This document shows, piece after piece, positions 38,819 through 52,330 of a stretch of DNA of 64,000 bases (the first letter of the stretch is position 1; the number at the start of each line of letters is the position of its first letter). The notes under the pieces were generated by a model. That model saw only the letters and a list, made by a program, of their open reading frames with translations. It did no database searches and was not told where the DNA came from. The position numbers and the translations under genes were made by a program. Source of the stretch: Atrina japonica (Eukaryota > Mollusca > Bivalvia > Pterioida > Pinnidae); NCBI GenBank assembly GCA_030159075.1, contig BROG01000155.1, forward strand, positions 620,001 to 684,000, in the 5' to 3' direction.

Positions 38819-39610
38819 GTTAACTGCACCACACCATTTAGAGGTAGCAAATGATAATGCTGAATGTCATCAGGTAATGTCAATTGGTGCCCGAGATGTG
38901 GTAGACAAGGACTTATGACAAGAAGTAAACCACCATTCACTATCTGTATACAGGTGCTAATTAAATTGGCCACATTGAAGAGGTGGCCAATGTAGACATA
39001 GATTGTAGAGCATTTCGTGAAGAGCCAGCTCAAAATACCTTGCATGTTCATTACATGTCACAAAACTTTAAATGAATGTAAAACATCTGGTAATTCATAT
39101 AAATCTCAACATCAAATACTGCCAACTCTTTAGACACCTTCGACAAGATCAAATACAGGTGTCATCTCACCTGTCAAAAGGCATGAAATATGATGTAAAG
39201 TTCACATAATATCTAACCATAAAACTGAACAAATTAAAAAGAAATCAGGGCAATATTCCAGGTATAGTAATTAGATTTATATGTCAGTGAAAAAAGGTAT
39301 TGTGAACTTTAATAAATACAAGGAATGACTTAACTTTCTAACACAACTAACGTGAAGCAATGCATTATACTATTGCAAGCTGGTGTTAAGTCGACTTTTG
39401 AGATTTTGTATTTTCAATATAAAGTTGGAATTTTTCATGCATATAAGTCCTTTTTCACAAGAAAACAACTGCTTTTGAACAAGATTCCAGGTTTCATTCA
39501 TTGTTTACATTCAAAATAAAAGTATACATTGTGAAAAAAAACTGATAGAAGTGTTTGAAAATCATATTGGTTCAGAATAACTTCAATGAAAACATGCTAT
39601 GAATTAATGT

Positions 39611-39850
39611 CAACCCAATATTATTCAAGTCTAATTGCAGAAATACTGCACAAAATAACATTATTCATGTCTGATTAAAAAACAAAACTGCACAAAGTAA
39701 CATTATGTAAGTCTGATTGCAAAATTACTACACAAAATAACATTACTCACATCTGATTGTGAAAATACTACACAAAATAACATTATTCACGTCTGATTGT
39801 GAAAATACTACAAAATATGCATTACCCAAGTCTGATTGTGAAAATATATA
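39611..39850. repeat. Minisatellite, about 40-bp unit, six copies
   Basis: Unit with CACAAAATAACATTATTCA followed by GTCTGATTGTGAAAATACTA. Copies diverge by a few bases. Confidence 0.93.
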
Positions 39851-42250
39851 CTGCAAAAAAGTCAAGATGTTAAACTCACCCTCACAGAACTAACTCCAGC
39901 ATGTTCCCCTGTACATGTAGAAATATTCTTTTACTAAGAATATACCTGTAATATCTTAGGTACTAAATTACATGTAATAACACTGACCATTATCTGACAG
40001 CGTACCATTGTTTAACATGATAAATACTTTACAACAAGGAGACACATGCATTACAACATTTTCCCATTACAGACAGGACAGTTGTTTACGATAAACCCAA
40101 CTGGCATCAAATGTATAGCTTGTTGTCACTTTACCCAAAACATTGCAAAAACCAGGTAAACTCAGGAAGAGAATGCCAGTGATCTGATGAAAGGTGAAAC
40201 TTCCCTGTACAGGAAGAAAAACATTGTAGTCTTTGATATATCTTATCTGTCTGGACCAAAGCCTGGTCATGAAAATAAGAAATGTATCACAAAGGAAAAC
40301 TGATTATCTTCTTCTGTTATCATTACTGTAAGCCTACATCATGACTAGCTGAAAATGACAAACTCTACAAATCTACATACTGGGAAATAAGAGTTACTTG
40401 TGGCTTACAACTGTAACCTCCATAACAAGCTTTTACATCTTGTAACAAAATAAACAAAACTACTAAGCCTTACAAATAAATCTAAATACAAATGTCATAC
40501 TAACCCCTCCCCCCCTCCCAAAAAAAAAACCCTAGCCTGTATATGATAGTTACCTAGAAGATGTCTCTATAAACAGCTTTGATCCCACTACAAAACTATT
40601 TGGCACATTTAACACAGCTGATCATACTATTATTTCATACAGAAATCTGTATACGTGTATATGTAAATATTACTATGTCAAAGTTCCTTAGCATAAGGAT
40701 TTACCATTTTCTTGCTACACAAACCAATTATTTCTGAAGCTGTGAAAGCGATACATCACTGAAGTTCTATTTAACATACAGAATGAAAAATATAAATTTT
40801 GAATACCAACAAACAGTGTAAAACAATTTAAAAAAATAATAACATCCTATGAATAAATATTACAGTTAAATGAATTTTCAAAAGATACCATGCATTAAAT
40901 TATGTAAATAATAAACAAAATGTGGCCAGCATTCTAAATAATTTTCATATAGAATATTCATATTGTTTGTGGACACATTTTAATGATTAAACTGTTTATG
41001 ACCTCAAAGAAATTCAAAATAAAAAGAAACATAATTATCAGCTTGTTGGTCACAGTTATATATTTGTGATGTTTCTTTCATATAATTACCTTAACTGGAA
41101 TCTTGCTTCTGAATTTCACTTCCACTTTTAAATCGACATCCGTCATTTTGAATTAATGTGATCAGACAAGTAAAATCTCATTAGAACAGAAATCCACGTC
41201 AAAATCTTGCCAATTTATAGGAACAACAGAGAAATTTTTGGGTCAGTTGGATCTTTAATAATTCCTGAAGTATTTCTAAGTGGATGCATAGTGAAAAGTT
41301 AAACTCCATGTAAATATGATGTTTCAAACACCAGACCACCGAATATTGACAGAAAATTTGATCTTGACAAACAGCCTTTTATCTTCTTTCTGTTACAGTA
41401 GTTTTGTATGTCATAAAACTACACAGGAACCTTTTTAAGATTTTAATGGAATACACAACCCCAGTGAGGGATAGGTCATTAATATACATGTAATTTCATT
41501 CATGGGTAGCTATATCCATTTTTGGTTTACAATGATAATGTAAAACCAATGGTCAATGAAGTGAAAAGTCACACCCCTAGAATATTGCTTGCTGTGTAAG
41601 CTATTGATCTGCAGGAGACTTTATATATTTTCTTTTCTATTTAAATTCTTACTGTGATTATCAATTGATTTGTCAACAACGGACCGATATAGTCAATACT
41701 GATGACAGATGTATTTAAAAATAAAGCTTGATAAAATCTAATAAGGAAAGAGTGTCAAATATCAAATTCTACAAAATTATGTATATGTTTATAAACTATG
41801 CGTGTAATTATAGATTTAACATAACATTTTTGGACATTTAAAGCAAAATATTTAAAAATGGAGGTCTCTTTACAGCACTTAATTATCATAAATTTAAGAG
41901 GAAGTCTTAATATTCGAACAAAACTACTCGACAATCATTGTATCCTTGGTGAAGGCTATAATACCCATGTAAAGTTAATTGTTTTCTCTATAGATTGATC
42001 AACATGCAGTACTGTAGTATTATATTACAGCTGAGAAACTTGACTAATCCTGTTGCACAATTATAGTTCATATATTTTCTGTGTATATATTCAAATTCTG
42101 TTGACTTTGTGTCAAAATACTTTTTAAAAAGATAGTAAACAAAAACAAACTCAATTCAAATACAACATGCAAGCAGTACAATTTGTCATAACTGCCAGAT
42201 GCTCAGATAAGAGTCAAAGTGTTTGCTTGTTTCAGTTTTTTCTTTCTGGG

Positions 42251-42424
42251 AATCCATCTTCAGAGACCACTGTCATAGAAGACCACATGTCTTTTGAGGC
42301 CAAATTCTAAAAACCACTTAGTTAAATATTCCTTTGAATAAAACCTTATTTGGGAGACCACCTGTTTTGAGAGACATATTTCAGTGGCAGATGGGGTGGT
42401 CTCTAAAGATTAGTTCCACTGTAC
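42251..42424. mobile_element. Family-1 MITE (left end degraded)
   Basis: Internal blocks GAATAAAACCTTATTTGGGA and AGTGGCAGATGGGGTGGTCT, with right end TAGTTCCACTGTA. Confidence 0.7.
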
Positions 42425-43291
42425 TGATACAGAGACATCTCCAGCTGCTTGTGATGCCAAAGTTTTTACTGGTGCTACAGCTTATGTCAATTCAGCGACT
42501 GTTATCTAAAAGTCATATGACCTCAGTTTTCAGTATTCATCTGAAAGATGTCACAATTAAGGTATCCATTGTATAAAAGGTCAAAATTTTATGCCTGGTA
42601 AGGTACTATAATGATTATATTTTATGATAGATAGGTATGACCCATGTACAGATATAGTGTTTTTAGGGACCAAATATCGAAGGTGAAAAAAATCTTGCAG
42701 ATTGTTATTTATACTTGCCAAAGCACTAATCTTCAAGTTAAATCTCGATGGCATTAAACATAAAAAACATACTTGTTGTAATTGTTTGATGATTTCTGTA
42801 CAATAATCATTCACAAATATTTTATTAATTTGATCAAATATAAGACTTTCTTCTGAAGAAAACTTTTTTTTATGATATTGCAATGAAATTAATTTTTTTT
42901 CTGGATTTTTTGCCAAGATTGTGATGAATTTATCTGAATTTAGCATACTCATTTATACAATGGATACCTTAGGCCTGTCAAACATTTCTGTGATTATGAC
43001 TTCACAATGGAATGATGTCAAAAAAGCACGGAGAGCCACATGTCAGACATTTGGTAATAGGTCAATTACTAACTATGTTAAAATGTTATCCCAGACCCAG
43101 TCAGAATTCAAATCCCTGGTACAAAATTCCAGTCTTCAATAAAATGCTTCAGTATCTTTTCTTTTCAAGCTCAAATTCTGTAGTTAAATGCACCATTGTG
43201 GATAAACAGTGTTGAAACTTTTGATATTGGAGCCATTGTCACTGACACAGAATTACAAATCTGACTTTAAGACTCCTTTCTGGTCCCCGGG

Positions 43292-43535
43292 CCAGGGTTG
43301 TGCACCATAAAACTTTAGATTTTACTTAATCCTTTCCTCCTCTAAATATCTAAATAGCAAGCTCCTTTCCACGTGTACAATCTCAGACCAGTCTATGATG
43401 GACCCTAGTTTTAGGAATAAGTCAAAAAATATTTTCAACTTGGCCTGCTTAGCCAATCAGATTTCGGGATTAACCAAAGCTGATAAAATTTTCAGACTCT
43501 CAAATAATTCTGAAGTTCTATGTTGTCAACCCTGG
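43292..43535. mobile_element. Family-3 MITE, long copy
   Basis: Starts CCAGGGTTGTGCACCATAAA and ends in the inverted TATGTTGTCAACCCTGG. It contains the CTTAGCCAATCAGATTTCGG core. It is longer than the other copies because of extra sequence in the left half. A GTGGCATAGCGGTAAAGTG tRNA-like stretch follows on the minus strand just past it (about 43545-43575). Confidence 0.75.
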
Positions 43536-44514
43536 TCTTCCCCTAACTAGATAGACACTTTACCGCTATGCCACAGTTAGGACTTAAAGTTTACAAATAC
43601 TGACTGGTAGTTGGTAATTCTCTAAACCTTAGACGTAAGAGCCACTGATTTTCAGATTTATACTTCAGACAATAGTTACTTGTCACACTTGGCAAATTTG
43701 CATCTACCGCATTAAATGTCCTTTACTACACTGGCATGTATAAAAGCATAAGTCTTATCACATTTCACTTACAGCCATCCACATCTCCATGTGTGAGAAA
43801 AATTCTTCACATCATATAAAACAATAATAGAATATATATCACAGATCAAGGATAAAAAGTGTAAAATATAATTATTAAGTAATTAAGTAGCAATAAACAA
43901 CTCAAAATATGCAATATGTATATAATCATACATAACTATAAAAAGATTATTTCTTATAACAGGCTTACCAAAGTTACTTTCTGAACATTCCAGCAATAAG
44001 ATTACTAACGATAGCTTTCTATTTGTACACTAAAGAAAGAAAAGAAATGATTCATGTACCCGATAGGTATAATATCATTATACATGTAGATAGTTCAAAA
44101 TCATATGTATAGCTTAAGGTAAAGGAAGTCTGGGGCAATGACTAACTATATATATGTTAAGACTTTGTTTTGCATCCCAATTCAAATATTACATATAACA
44201 TAAATAAACACTTGTTCTTCCGCTAGATGTAATTAATTTCTGGATATACTTCATGGATGACATTTAAGAAAATGATGCACCTTCAGAATATACCACATTA
44301 GATTCTTGCATATCCAAAATCAAACATTGTGAATTCAGGATGAAAAAGGAAGTCTTTCCCCAAAACATCACCCTTGTCTAATGTTTTTGTTCCATAGACA
44401 TTATTTCATACTTTATGTGTACAACGTACCTCTACTGTCACTTAATCAAAAGTATATCAAAATATTCAGAAATTCCAAAATATAATATACCGATCTGGTG
44501 AATGTGGAACAAAC

Positions 44515-44605
44515 ACGGATTTCTGGAAATCTAGAAGTGGGATCAGGTGTCATGGAGGGGTAAGCATTCCCTGTTGACCGGTTACACCCGCTGTGAGTCC
44601 ACAGT
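44515..44605. repeat. Dispersed repeat R4, copy 2
   Basis: GTGGGATCAGGTGTCATGGA, then AAGCATTCCCTGTTGACCGG and TTACACCCGCTGTGAGTCC. The same order as at 36820-36925. Confidence 0.6.
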
Positions 44606-44677
44606 CAAATTCAAATGAAATACATGTATGTGAGGATAAATCCTCATCACAACTAGTACAGATGTCTCAAAACACAT

Positions 44678-44783
44678 ACCAAATAGGAGACTCAACATTT
44701 GAATCAACAACAACTACCAAATAGGAGACTCAACATTTGACTCAACAACAACTACCAAATAGGACACTCAACATTTCATTTAG
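44678..44783. repeat. Short tandem repeat, 38-bp unit, three copies
   Basis: ACCAAATAGGAGACTCAACA with TTTGAMTCAACAACAACT, repeated almost exactly; the third copy is cut short. Confidence 0.95.
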
Positions 44784-46689
44784 TGAAATATAGTATAAAA
44801 GTAAGAAATACCCTTCCATCAATACTTACGCTTTGTTATAGTAACTTACGACAAAATGCTCTGAACAAGACTACAACGTAACAGTAGACATTAAAAATCA
44901 ACTGTCCTATAGCCACCCATCACAACCTTTGACCCTGGTACAGGGAAACTATCCCTCAAAGTGATACTTAAACTGTTGTAAATTACTGCCATAAAAATCT
45001 CCTCAAGTGAGAAGTTTTACCAAATAAAAATCATGTGAACTAAGGGGGACATGTTGTCACACCTGTAGCTGGATTGACCACTAATTATTGTTTTACCTGT
45101 ATGTATGTTTCACATTAACTTTTCTCACATATTGAACAGCATCTGCTGTAGGGTAAATGTACAGGTTGTAAAAATAACATCAAGAAATTGACATTACTTC
45201 CACCATTAAATGTCAAATCCCATGATAAAATTACAGGTACAAGTGTATATAAAGCTCTTACTGGATATGAAAACTAAAACCAGGTAATAAACCAGGTGTA
45301 AGTAAATATATACATTTACTAATACATGTACATATCTTCCTGATATTGAAATCTTTGCCATGTGTTACCAAAAAAAGAAAAATAATTAAAAAGACATGAT
45401 TTGAACAATTACTAAATGTGACAGCAGTATTGATCATTTCTTTACATTATTGAGAAACTGAAAGTTGTTGATCATTGAGCAGGCTTAAAGGCTATCTCAC
45501 CTGGTTGAGATCTGATGCTGTTACTGCTCAGGTAACTGTATAGAACTATGTAAACTAACATATATAACTAAATCAAATACTGGTGGATGTCATTTAAGTG
45601 TACATCATAGTCTTTTCAAGTCACACAAAATTGCAAACAACTCAAATTTACATTATTTTAATTACTACCAATAAAGTTTAATTAATTGCAATGGTGTGTA
45701 CAAATTCAAGGGAAATAACTCTATTCTACCACACTACAATTTATCAACTTCAAAATTTAACACAGTAACTGAAAAAATCTTCATTCACCAGGATGGGTAT
45801 GTACAAATTCAAGGGATATAAGTCTATTTATCTCTATTACAATTTCTAAACTTCATAAAGTTTACCCCATGAAACATAAAATATTACACAGGATTCCTCT
45901 GTGGTCAGATTTCTCAATTGGTTTGAAATTCTTTCGAAATCAATAAAGTATAAGTAATCAACATTCACCAGAGCAACCTAGCCTTATCTACGACACCAAT
46001 GTGACATATTTCTAATAATCTGCTTGTACCACAGTAACACAAATGTACGATGTTGTTGATCAATAATGGACCTCAATTACTACAAATAAACAACTTGACT
46101 TTTATACAGTTGATAAAGCACCAAGATTGGGACAAGTGGATAGACCGGATAGATACGTCCACCCTTCTATTGATATTTCGGGTCCTTCCGATATCCTTGT
46201 TTCTTCAATAGCAATTAAACATTTGACTAGGATTAATCTTTGTGTTACTCAGAATGATAATATAATCTCCTTTCTATGTGTAGTGCGGTCAACATGAACA
46301 GATTAAATAGACCCACTTAAATGGCACATCATACCTATAGATGAATTAAAATGTAAGCAAAACAAGCAAAAAGAAAAGGGGTTAGACTTTCTTGACAGTT
46401 ATTATGGCAGTTTACCATACATTATAGGAATGTGTATTTTAAATCCCCTATTATCCTCTGAGTGAAAGTAATTTAAATGCAAAATGTAGAGATTTGGTAG
46501 ATTTTAAGTTGTTAATTTCTATGGTCAATTCACCATAAATTATTAATCATCCACAAATCTCAATGACAAATATTTCAACCATTGGCATAATGGGGATTGA
46601 CTCTGTCTGAGAATAATAACCATTATAAAATTTATGAGAAAGAGTTCCTCAGTGGTTGGCATGCATTTACTTTACATGAATGTTTTGTC

Positions 46690-46985
46690 TATTAGTTTGT
46701 TTTACATCCCATCAAGAATGTTTCACTTATACTGAGATGTCACCAGCTTTAAGTAAAGTGCCACAAATTTTGACCTGTGCTATAGACTGTTGCCAATGCA
46801 GTGAGGGTTCTTTTATGTGCCAGTCTCATCTGAAAGATCTGTGACTTTCACTTTGTATGCTAAGCATTTGGCAAAGGAAAAGTCACTGCCATTTTTAAAA
46901 ATGTCTTTGGTATGGCCTGGTGCTGGAAATCAGAAACCTGGTACCTTCTGGTTGCAAGTCTAATGCTTTACCACTAGGCCGACGC
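46690..46985 (-). mobile_element. tRNA-headed SINE (family S2), minus orientation
   Basis: On the minus strand it begins GGCCTAGTGGTAAAGCATTA (A-box like), has a degraded B box GGTTTCTGATTTCC, and then a body that includes the reverse of TTTTGACCTGTGCTATAGAC and TTACATCCCATCAAGAATG. The same body is at 51300-51480 and 51988-52330. Dispersed tRNA SINEs of this organisation are known from bivalves. Confidence 0.75.
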
Positions 46986-47004
46986 AAGTGGTCTACATAA
47001 AAGT

Positions 47005-47130
47005 AAACCTTGGCAGTTGAAAGCATATACTTTACATTGAAGAATACCTTAGCAGTTGACATGCATTTACATTATACAAGTATTGAATAAAACATTGGCA
47101 GTTGACATGTATTTACTTTATAAGAAAATA
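47005..47130. repeat. Minisatellite, about 45-bp unit, three copies
   Basis: GGCAGTTGAAAGCATATACT, AGCAGTTGACATGCATTTAC and GGCAGTTGACATGTATTTAC occur in series. A further copy, GGTTGGCATGCATTTACTTT, lies on the other side of the SINE at about 46653. Confidence 0.8.
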
Positions 47131-48109
47131 CACAAGTAGGATGTTGGTTTGTATTTTTTTTATGGCGGTTATAACTGGCATTCAGCTATCATTCTTAAAC
47201 CTAGAAAACTGATTAGCTGCCTTTAAAAAGTATTCACTCTTCTTCACAAAAAAATTATAAACCAATAAATCCCTTTAACAATTATGAAGAAATAAGTATT
47301 TAAGGATATAAACAAAATATTGCATAATAGACGTAATATGTTTTAGCAGTTCTTGGTTCTGATATCATAAATCAATTGTTATACCATTAAATTCATTGTA
47401 ATTACAGTAAATGCACACATACTGAGTATCATATTGGACAATTCTTCATTTATGTTGACTATTTCTGTCCTGTATTCACATATTTCTAATACAACTACTT
47501 TTTACTGAATAGGTTTCAGGTAATTCACAGGTATTTCAATTTTCTTTTATAAATATTAAATAAACTAATGAATTGATCTGTTTGTAGATGTAATAGTAGG
47601 ATATACACATGAAGGTGTTTGACAACTTCAATCCAATTCTTTGGTTCTATGGCAAACGACATGTATCTATTGTCAATACACAACACCTAACTTAAATCAA
47701 TATGTACTAAGTTTTGAATGTCTGCTAGGTCTATGCATGTCAAGACCGAATAGCTACAATAGTTTGTCATAAGTTACAGAAGGTTATTTGGTCTAAAAGT
47801 GCCTGTACATTGTATGTACATGTGCTTGCATATTTATCATAGAAAAAATAAAATCAGTCAAGAAAATTATAACAAAACTTCTGCACATCAATATATGATA
47901 ATGATTTAATCAATCAATAAATAAAAAGCAAGTGTACAACTATAGCAGGTGCAGAACCTCACCTTTACCAGGTGCATGTACACCAGGGGTGGGGGGGAGG
48001 GACTGTGTAATGTACTTGCATATGGAACACCATCCAACATACTTAAATATGACACCATATTAGATATAAAAAGAATAATCACAGGGGTAAAAAAACTGAT
48101 AATTCTAAG

Positions 48110-48250
48110 TATAGTGGAACCAGTCTTGAGATACCACTCTTTCTGCCACTGAATGTGGTCTCTCAAAAGAAGTTTTATCTGAAGGATTACTTAAGTTTTC
48201 AGAATTTGGTCTCAAAAGACAGGTGGTCTTTCAAGACAGGTTCTACTCTA
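48110..48250. mobile_element. Family-1 MITE, full copy
   Basis: TATAGTGGAACCAGTCTTGA at the left, TCAAGACAGGTTCTACTCTA at the right, with inner GGTCTCTCAAAAGAAGTTTT. Confidence 0.82.
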
Positions 48251-48352
48251 CCTTCACCTCAGAGATACTGTAAACAGAACTTAAAGGAAATATTTTTTTT
48301 TTGAAGTATTAAAAAGTTCAACAACAAAGTTTTAAGCAAAACATGTGGATAT

Positions 48353-48534
48353 ATAGTAACACCTTCTTTAGCAATAACCTGTGTATGAAGACCACCTGGT
48401 CACAAAGACCTTTTTTTGTCTGTCCCCAACAGTATCATTTGTGTACAGATCAACCTCTATATAAAGACCACCTACCTATGAAGACTGGTTTTGTTGTGTC
48501 CCTAAGGGGGTCTTTATAAACAAGTTTCATTGTA
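48353..48534. mobile_element. Family-2 MITE
   Basis: Inner block CAACCTCTATATAAAGACCA then CCTATGAAGACTGGTTTTGT; right end CTTTATAAACAAGTTTCATT. Confidence 0.8.
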
Positions 48535-50671
48535 ATGACAAGCTGCAGTGAATCTCAATAGGTCACTGGAATGACTTCTAAGGAATTCTAAAGGAAATAT
48601 GCTGGAATTCACTGTATTCAGAAACTTGACCACAGAAACAACTACTGGTTTATTACAATATTACTAATATTGTGTGTAAGTTTTTTAAGTTATTGTACAT
48701 ACGTTGTAATGGCAGATACTTCATACAGCACCACACACAAAGTATCTTAGAGCTTCAATACACAGATTTTAGGAATAAAATTCATACTTAAATGAGAAAT
48801 GCATATCACACTTGGATGTCAAATGGTAGTAAACTGTCCTGAGAGGACGATAAAATGAATTGTACTTTCAGTTTAGATGTAGCATATCTTCGCCAACAGG
48901 CATTTCTTTTTATCATTTTTAAATGCACATACAGAAAAGTAAATCAGGTGCTAAAACATTTTGTTATAAAATAAGAGATAAAAAAATATAAAAAGTAATA
49001 ATAAATCATGGCCAGCTAGGAAAACCAACTACATTTTTCTTTGTCAGACCAAAAACTCAAAACAATAGTCAATGTAAATGGAACATGAAAAGCTTTTTGT
49101 CAGAAAAAGTCATGATATATAGATCTACGTAAGCTGAAACTGACGTTAAAATCAATTTCACAAGGACAAATAAATGTTTGAAAAGTTTGAAAGAAATACT
49201 GAAATATCTCACCTTATTATCATACTTCAGAATAATGGTAATGAAAGTGATGACACAGCCAGTGCAAAACAATGAAAATATTAACCTCGAAACATACGAT
49301 AAGTCTTCGAGCTTTTAACCATTGACAAGTTTATAAAGTTTTAAAATACAAAGAGTGCCAGCCATTGTGTAGGGAATTTATTATGACCCATTCTTTTCTC
49401 AGAGAATAAATTCAAGTAAAAAAGTATTGTTGTCTCTTCTAATCCTAATAAAATCTACCCAATCGAATGACAAAGAGGTTAAATATGATATTTAAGGGTC
49501 ATTTCAAATGCTGAATGTGACTGCGGCAAAATCAACAGTACTAAATGCTTTGCACATTGGCTTGCTGGCCGACTGCCAACTGAAAGTCTTAACATGTTCA
49601 TGTGCATTTTATTTATTCGGGTATTTATCAACTCCTGTATTGAAAACAGTTTATGAAGCATTTCAATGGGTCACTCTAATTTTAATACAGAAGATGTTGA
49701 TTTTTAAATAAGATACTTTTAAACATGACTGTAAAATTTTTCTCTTTCATAATGCAAGAGTTACTTGGCGTCTTTTTAAAAATTTGTTGTCTGAAGTGTA
49801 GCTCTAGTGTCGTGTGAAACAGAAACAGAAGACAGATTCTGATGTGATATGAAATCTTATTCTGTCCTGGTTAAATAACTCAGACTCCATTATAACAAAA
49901 GACTTTTCAAGGTGGTTTAACGTTGTTGAAATAAAGCAGAGACAAGCAAAGAATAATAATAAAAAAAAAAACATCCAAGAGTTATCTCTCTTTATATAAT
50001 TCAAATGCCACAGAGTTCCATCAATATCTGAGCAATCATATTAATGATGACATTTACTTCTGATCAACACATTTATCAAATCTTTGTCCAAGACTTTTTG
50101 CCAAACTGGCATTCTTTTTTTCACCATTTATAAACATAAACTGTAAAAATCTGAAAGTCTGATAGAAATCACTAGGATGAATAAAACATTAAGCAGTAGA
50201 ATATTAAAGTCAGGTCTGGAACATTTGAATTTGCTAAAGTGCATAAAATCACTATAGGTATAAAACGTAACATGAATATTTACGAGTATGTACAAATGAA
50301 TTAAAAGGAAGCAATTGTATACCCAGTACTAAAACGCTGTCATTACTGTGCTTTGTTAAAATCCTTTTTGATGTACATGTACATTGTAAGTGAATATATC
50401 TTTTGCAAGAAATACTGAATAATTAAAAAAATATACATATATTTGTACATGTATATAAAGGAAAAAAAAGAACATTAAATGTGTTTCAAACCACAAATTC
50501 CAAAAATTGGAACAAATTCAAAATTTCTTTCTCACATCATGAATGAAGTCAATACTGGGTTTGAATGGGTGATTTGATGGTGTCTGAATAGCTAGTAATA
50601 AATAATTTAGTCCTTTTAAACCAGTTTTTAGTATAAACATGTAGATACAGAGTGGAGAAATGTAACTCTCT

Positions 50672-50761
50672 TTAACTCATCAACCCTGAAAAATAATAGA
50701 CTCTTCTGTACATCAATGACTTAGACCAGTCCAAATGTGTCTTTAGGGGTGAATGAGTTAA
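50672..50761. mobile_element. TTAA-type palindromic MITE, complete
   Basis: 90 bp bounded by TTAA on both sides: TTAACTCATCAACCCTGAAA at the left, and TAGGGGTGAATGAGTTAA at the right. TTAA borders are the target-duplication signature of the piggyBac superfamily (inference). Confidence 0.85.
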
Positions 50762-51299
50762 TGATATCTCCAAACAAACAACACCCAGATGACACAACGA
50801 CAACATAACACAGACAGAAGCTGTTATCAATCAACTGTAGCTATATAACATATATTGATACTGTGAATATGGAAATTTAAATTCCATTTGAGTGGTAATA
50901 ACGTTAAATGGGATTTTCTGACAAGACACACATAGAATTGTAAATATCTTTTATGTGTTATTGAGGTGTCATACTGTTAAACAAAGTCAACATTTACTGG
51001 TATAAGAAATTCGTTCATAAAGTATATTTCAGCCATAATGGTACTCTGTTAGACAGGCTCAACTGATATCTATCTTGATCTCTTCTGATGAATTGAACAC
51101 TAGCAGGTCATACTTAAGTTTCAATATGGCTTATATCGATGTCCAGTGCTAGTTTCTGCAAGGTCTAGAATAGACTTTCTGTAGGGCCTACCTGTATTTC
51201 AAATCAATATCAATTACAAGTCTACATGTTTATAACAGTTTCTTGCCTTGTATATTTTGTTTGATATTTAGTTGTAATTTTAATGTCATGTCAAAGTTT

Positions 51300-51480
51300 T
51301 TTTGACTTATGAAGAAATGTCACCAGCTGAATGTGAAGTGTCATAAATTTAGACCTATGCTATAGACTGCCACGCCCACATCAACATTTGTATATCTTGT
51401 CCAAACAGCCTGTCACTTTCACATAAAAAATCCAACTTCTTGGCAAATGAGCACTCAGTATATTTTATAGAAAGTCTGAG
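51300..51480 (-). mobile_element. SINE S2 body fragment, headless
   Basis: Carries GTCACCAGCTGAATGTGAAG, ATTTAGACCTATGCTATAGA and TTGGCAAATGAGCACTCA, matching the body of the copies at 46690 and 51988. No tRNA-like head. Confidence 0.6.
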
Positions 51481-51903
51481 GTACATATACAATAATAATG
51501 ATCTGATTTTATTCTTTGTGTCCACATGTTTGTAGTATTATAAAAATTACCATTCAACATAACACTACATCAATCTACATGTAATACTGATGTCTCAAAA
51601 AACAAAGCACAATTCTTTAAGACCTTGATCAGACGAAAAATCCCTTTGAAATTTCATTTTAATCTGCACTTAAAAAGATAACATACTCCTTGGTATCTTT
51701 ATCATTGAGAAGTTTCTGATACAGGAAGAATTTCAATGATAAAAGCTTATCCCCATTATATGTATACTTTATCTGATAAAAGTATTCAGTTTTGAGTACA
51801 CATGTACTAACAAGTGTAAAAGGGTCTTAATTAACAGATAGCTGGGTACTTGTCCTATCTGTAGAAATTCACAAATTACCCTATTAGATGTATTGATGCT
51901 GAA

Positions 51904-51945
51904 TACAGTGAAACCTGTCTTGAGAGACCACCCCATTTGCTATTG
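51904..51945. mobile_element. Family-1 MITE end fragment
   Basis: TACAGTGAAACCTGTCTTGA then GAGACCACCCCATTTGC; the rest of the element is lost or replaced. Confidence 0.6.
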
Positions 51946-51987
51946 AAGATATTGAGAAGTTTAAAATGTTCAAAACTTTATTTAAAT

Positions 51988-52330
51988 GGAGTTTGTTTGT
52001 TTTTTTGCTGTTTCACATCCCACTAACCCACTAAATGTTTTTCAACTATGTGAAAACATATATATATATATATCACCAGCAATAGATGAAGTGCCACAGA
52101 TTTTGACCTGTGCTTTGGACTGATGCGAATGCAGTGAGTGCTCTTTAACACGCCTCGCATACCAGACATGATACCTCAATTTTCTCTCTCATTTGAAAGA
52201 CGGTTATCTTTTACTTCTAATGCTGAATGCTTAACAAGGAAACTGCTCTCATCAAAAATCCTGATATGGTCCCAGGAATCAATCCAATGATCTAAGGTGT
52301 ACAAAGGTTCTACCACAAGAGCACCACAAC
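51988..52330 (-). mobile_element. tRNA-headed SINE (family S2), minus orientation
   Basis: On the minus strand TTGTGGTAGAACCTTTGT resembles an A box and GGATTGATTCCTGGG a B box. The body contains the reverse of ATTTTGACCTGTGCTTTGGA and a (TA)n insert. It ends about 135 bp below exon H. Confidence 0.75.

Noticed and set aside
38722..39051. 109-codon minus-strand frame
   Set aside because: Partly covers the 100-bp direct duplication; no recognisable domain.
42581..42952. 123-codon minus-strand frame
   Set aside because: No splice or homology support; composition is typical of AT-rich chance frames. Kept only as a remote possibility.
46900..46990. tRNA gene on the minus strand
   Set aside because: Degraded B box and continuation into the S2 SINE body.
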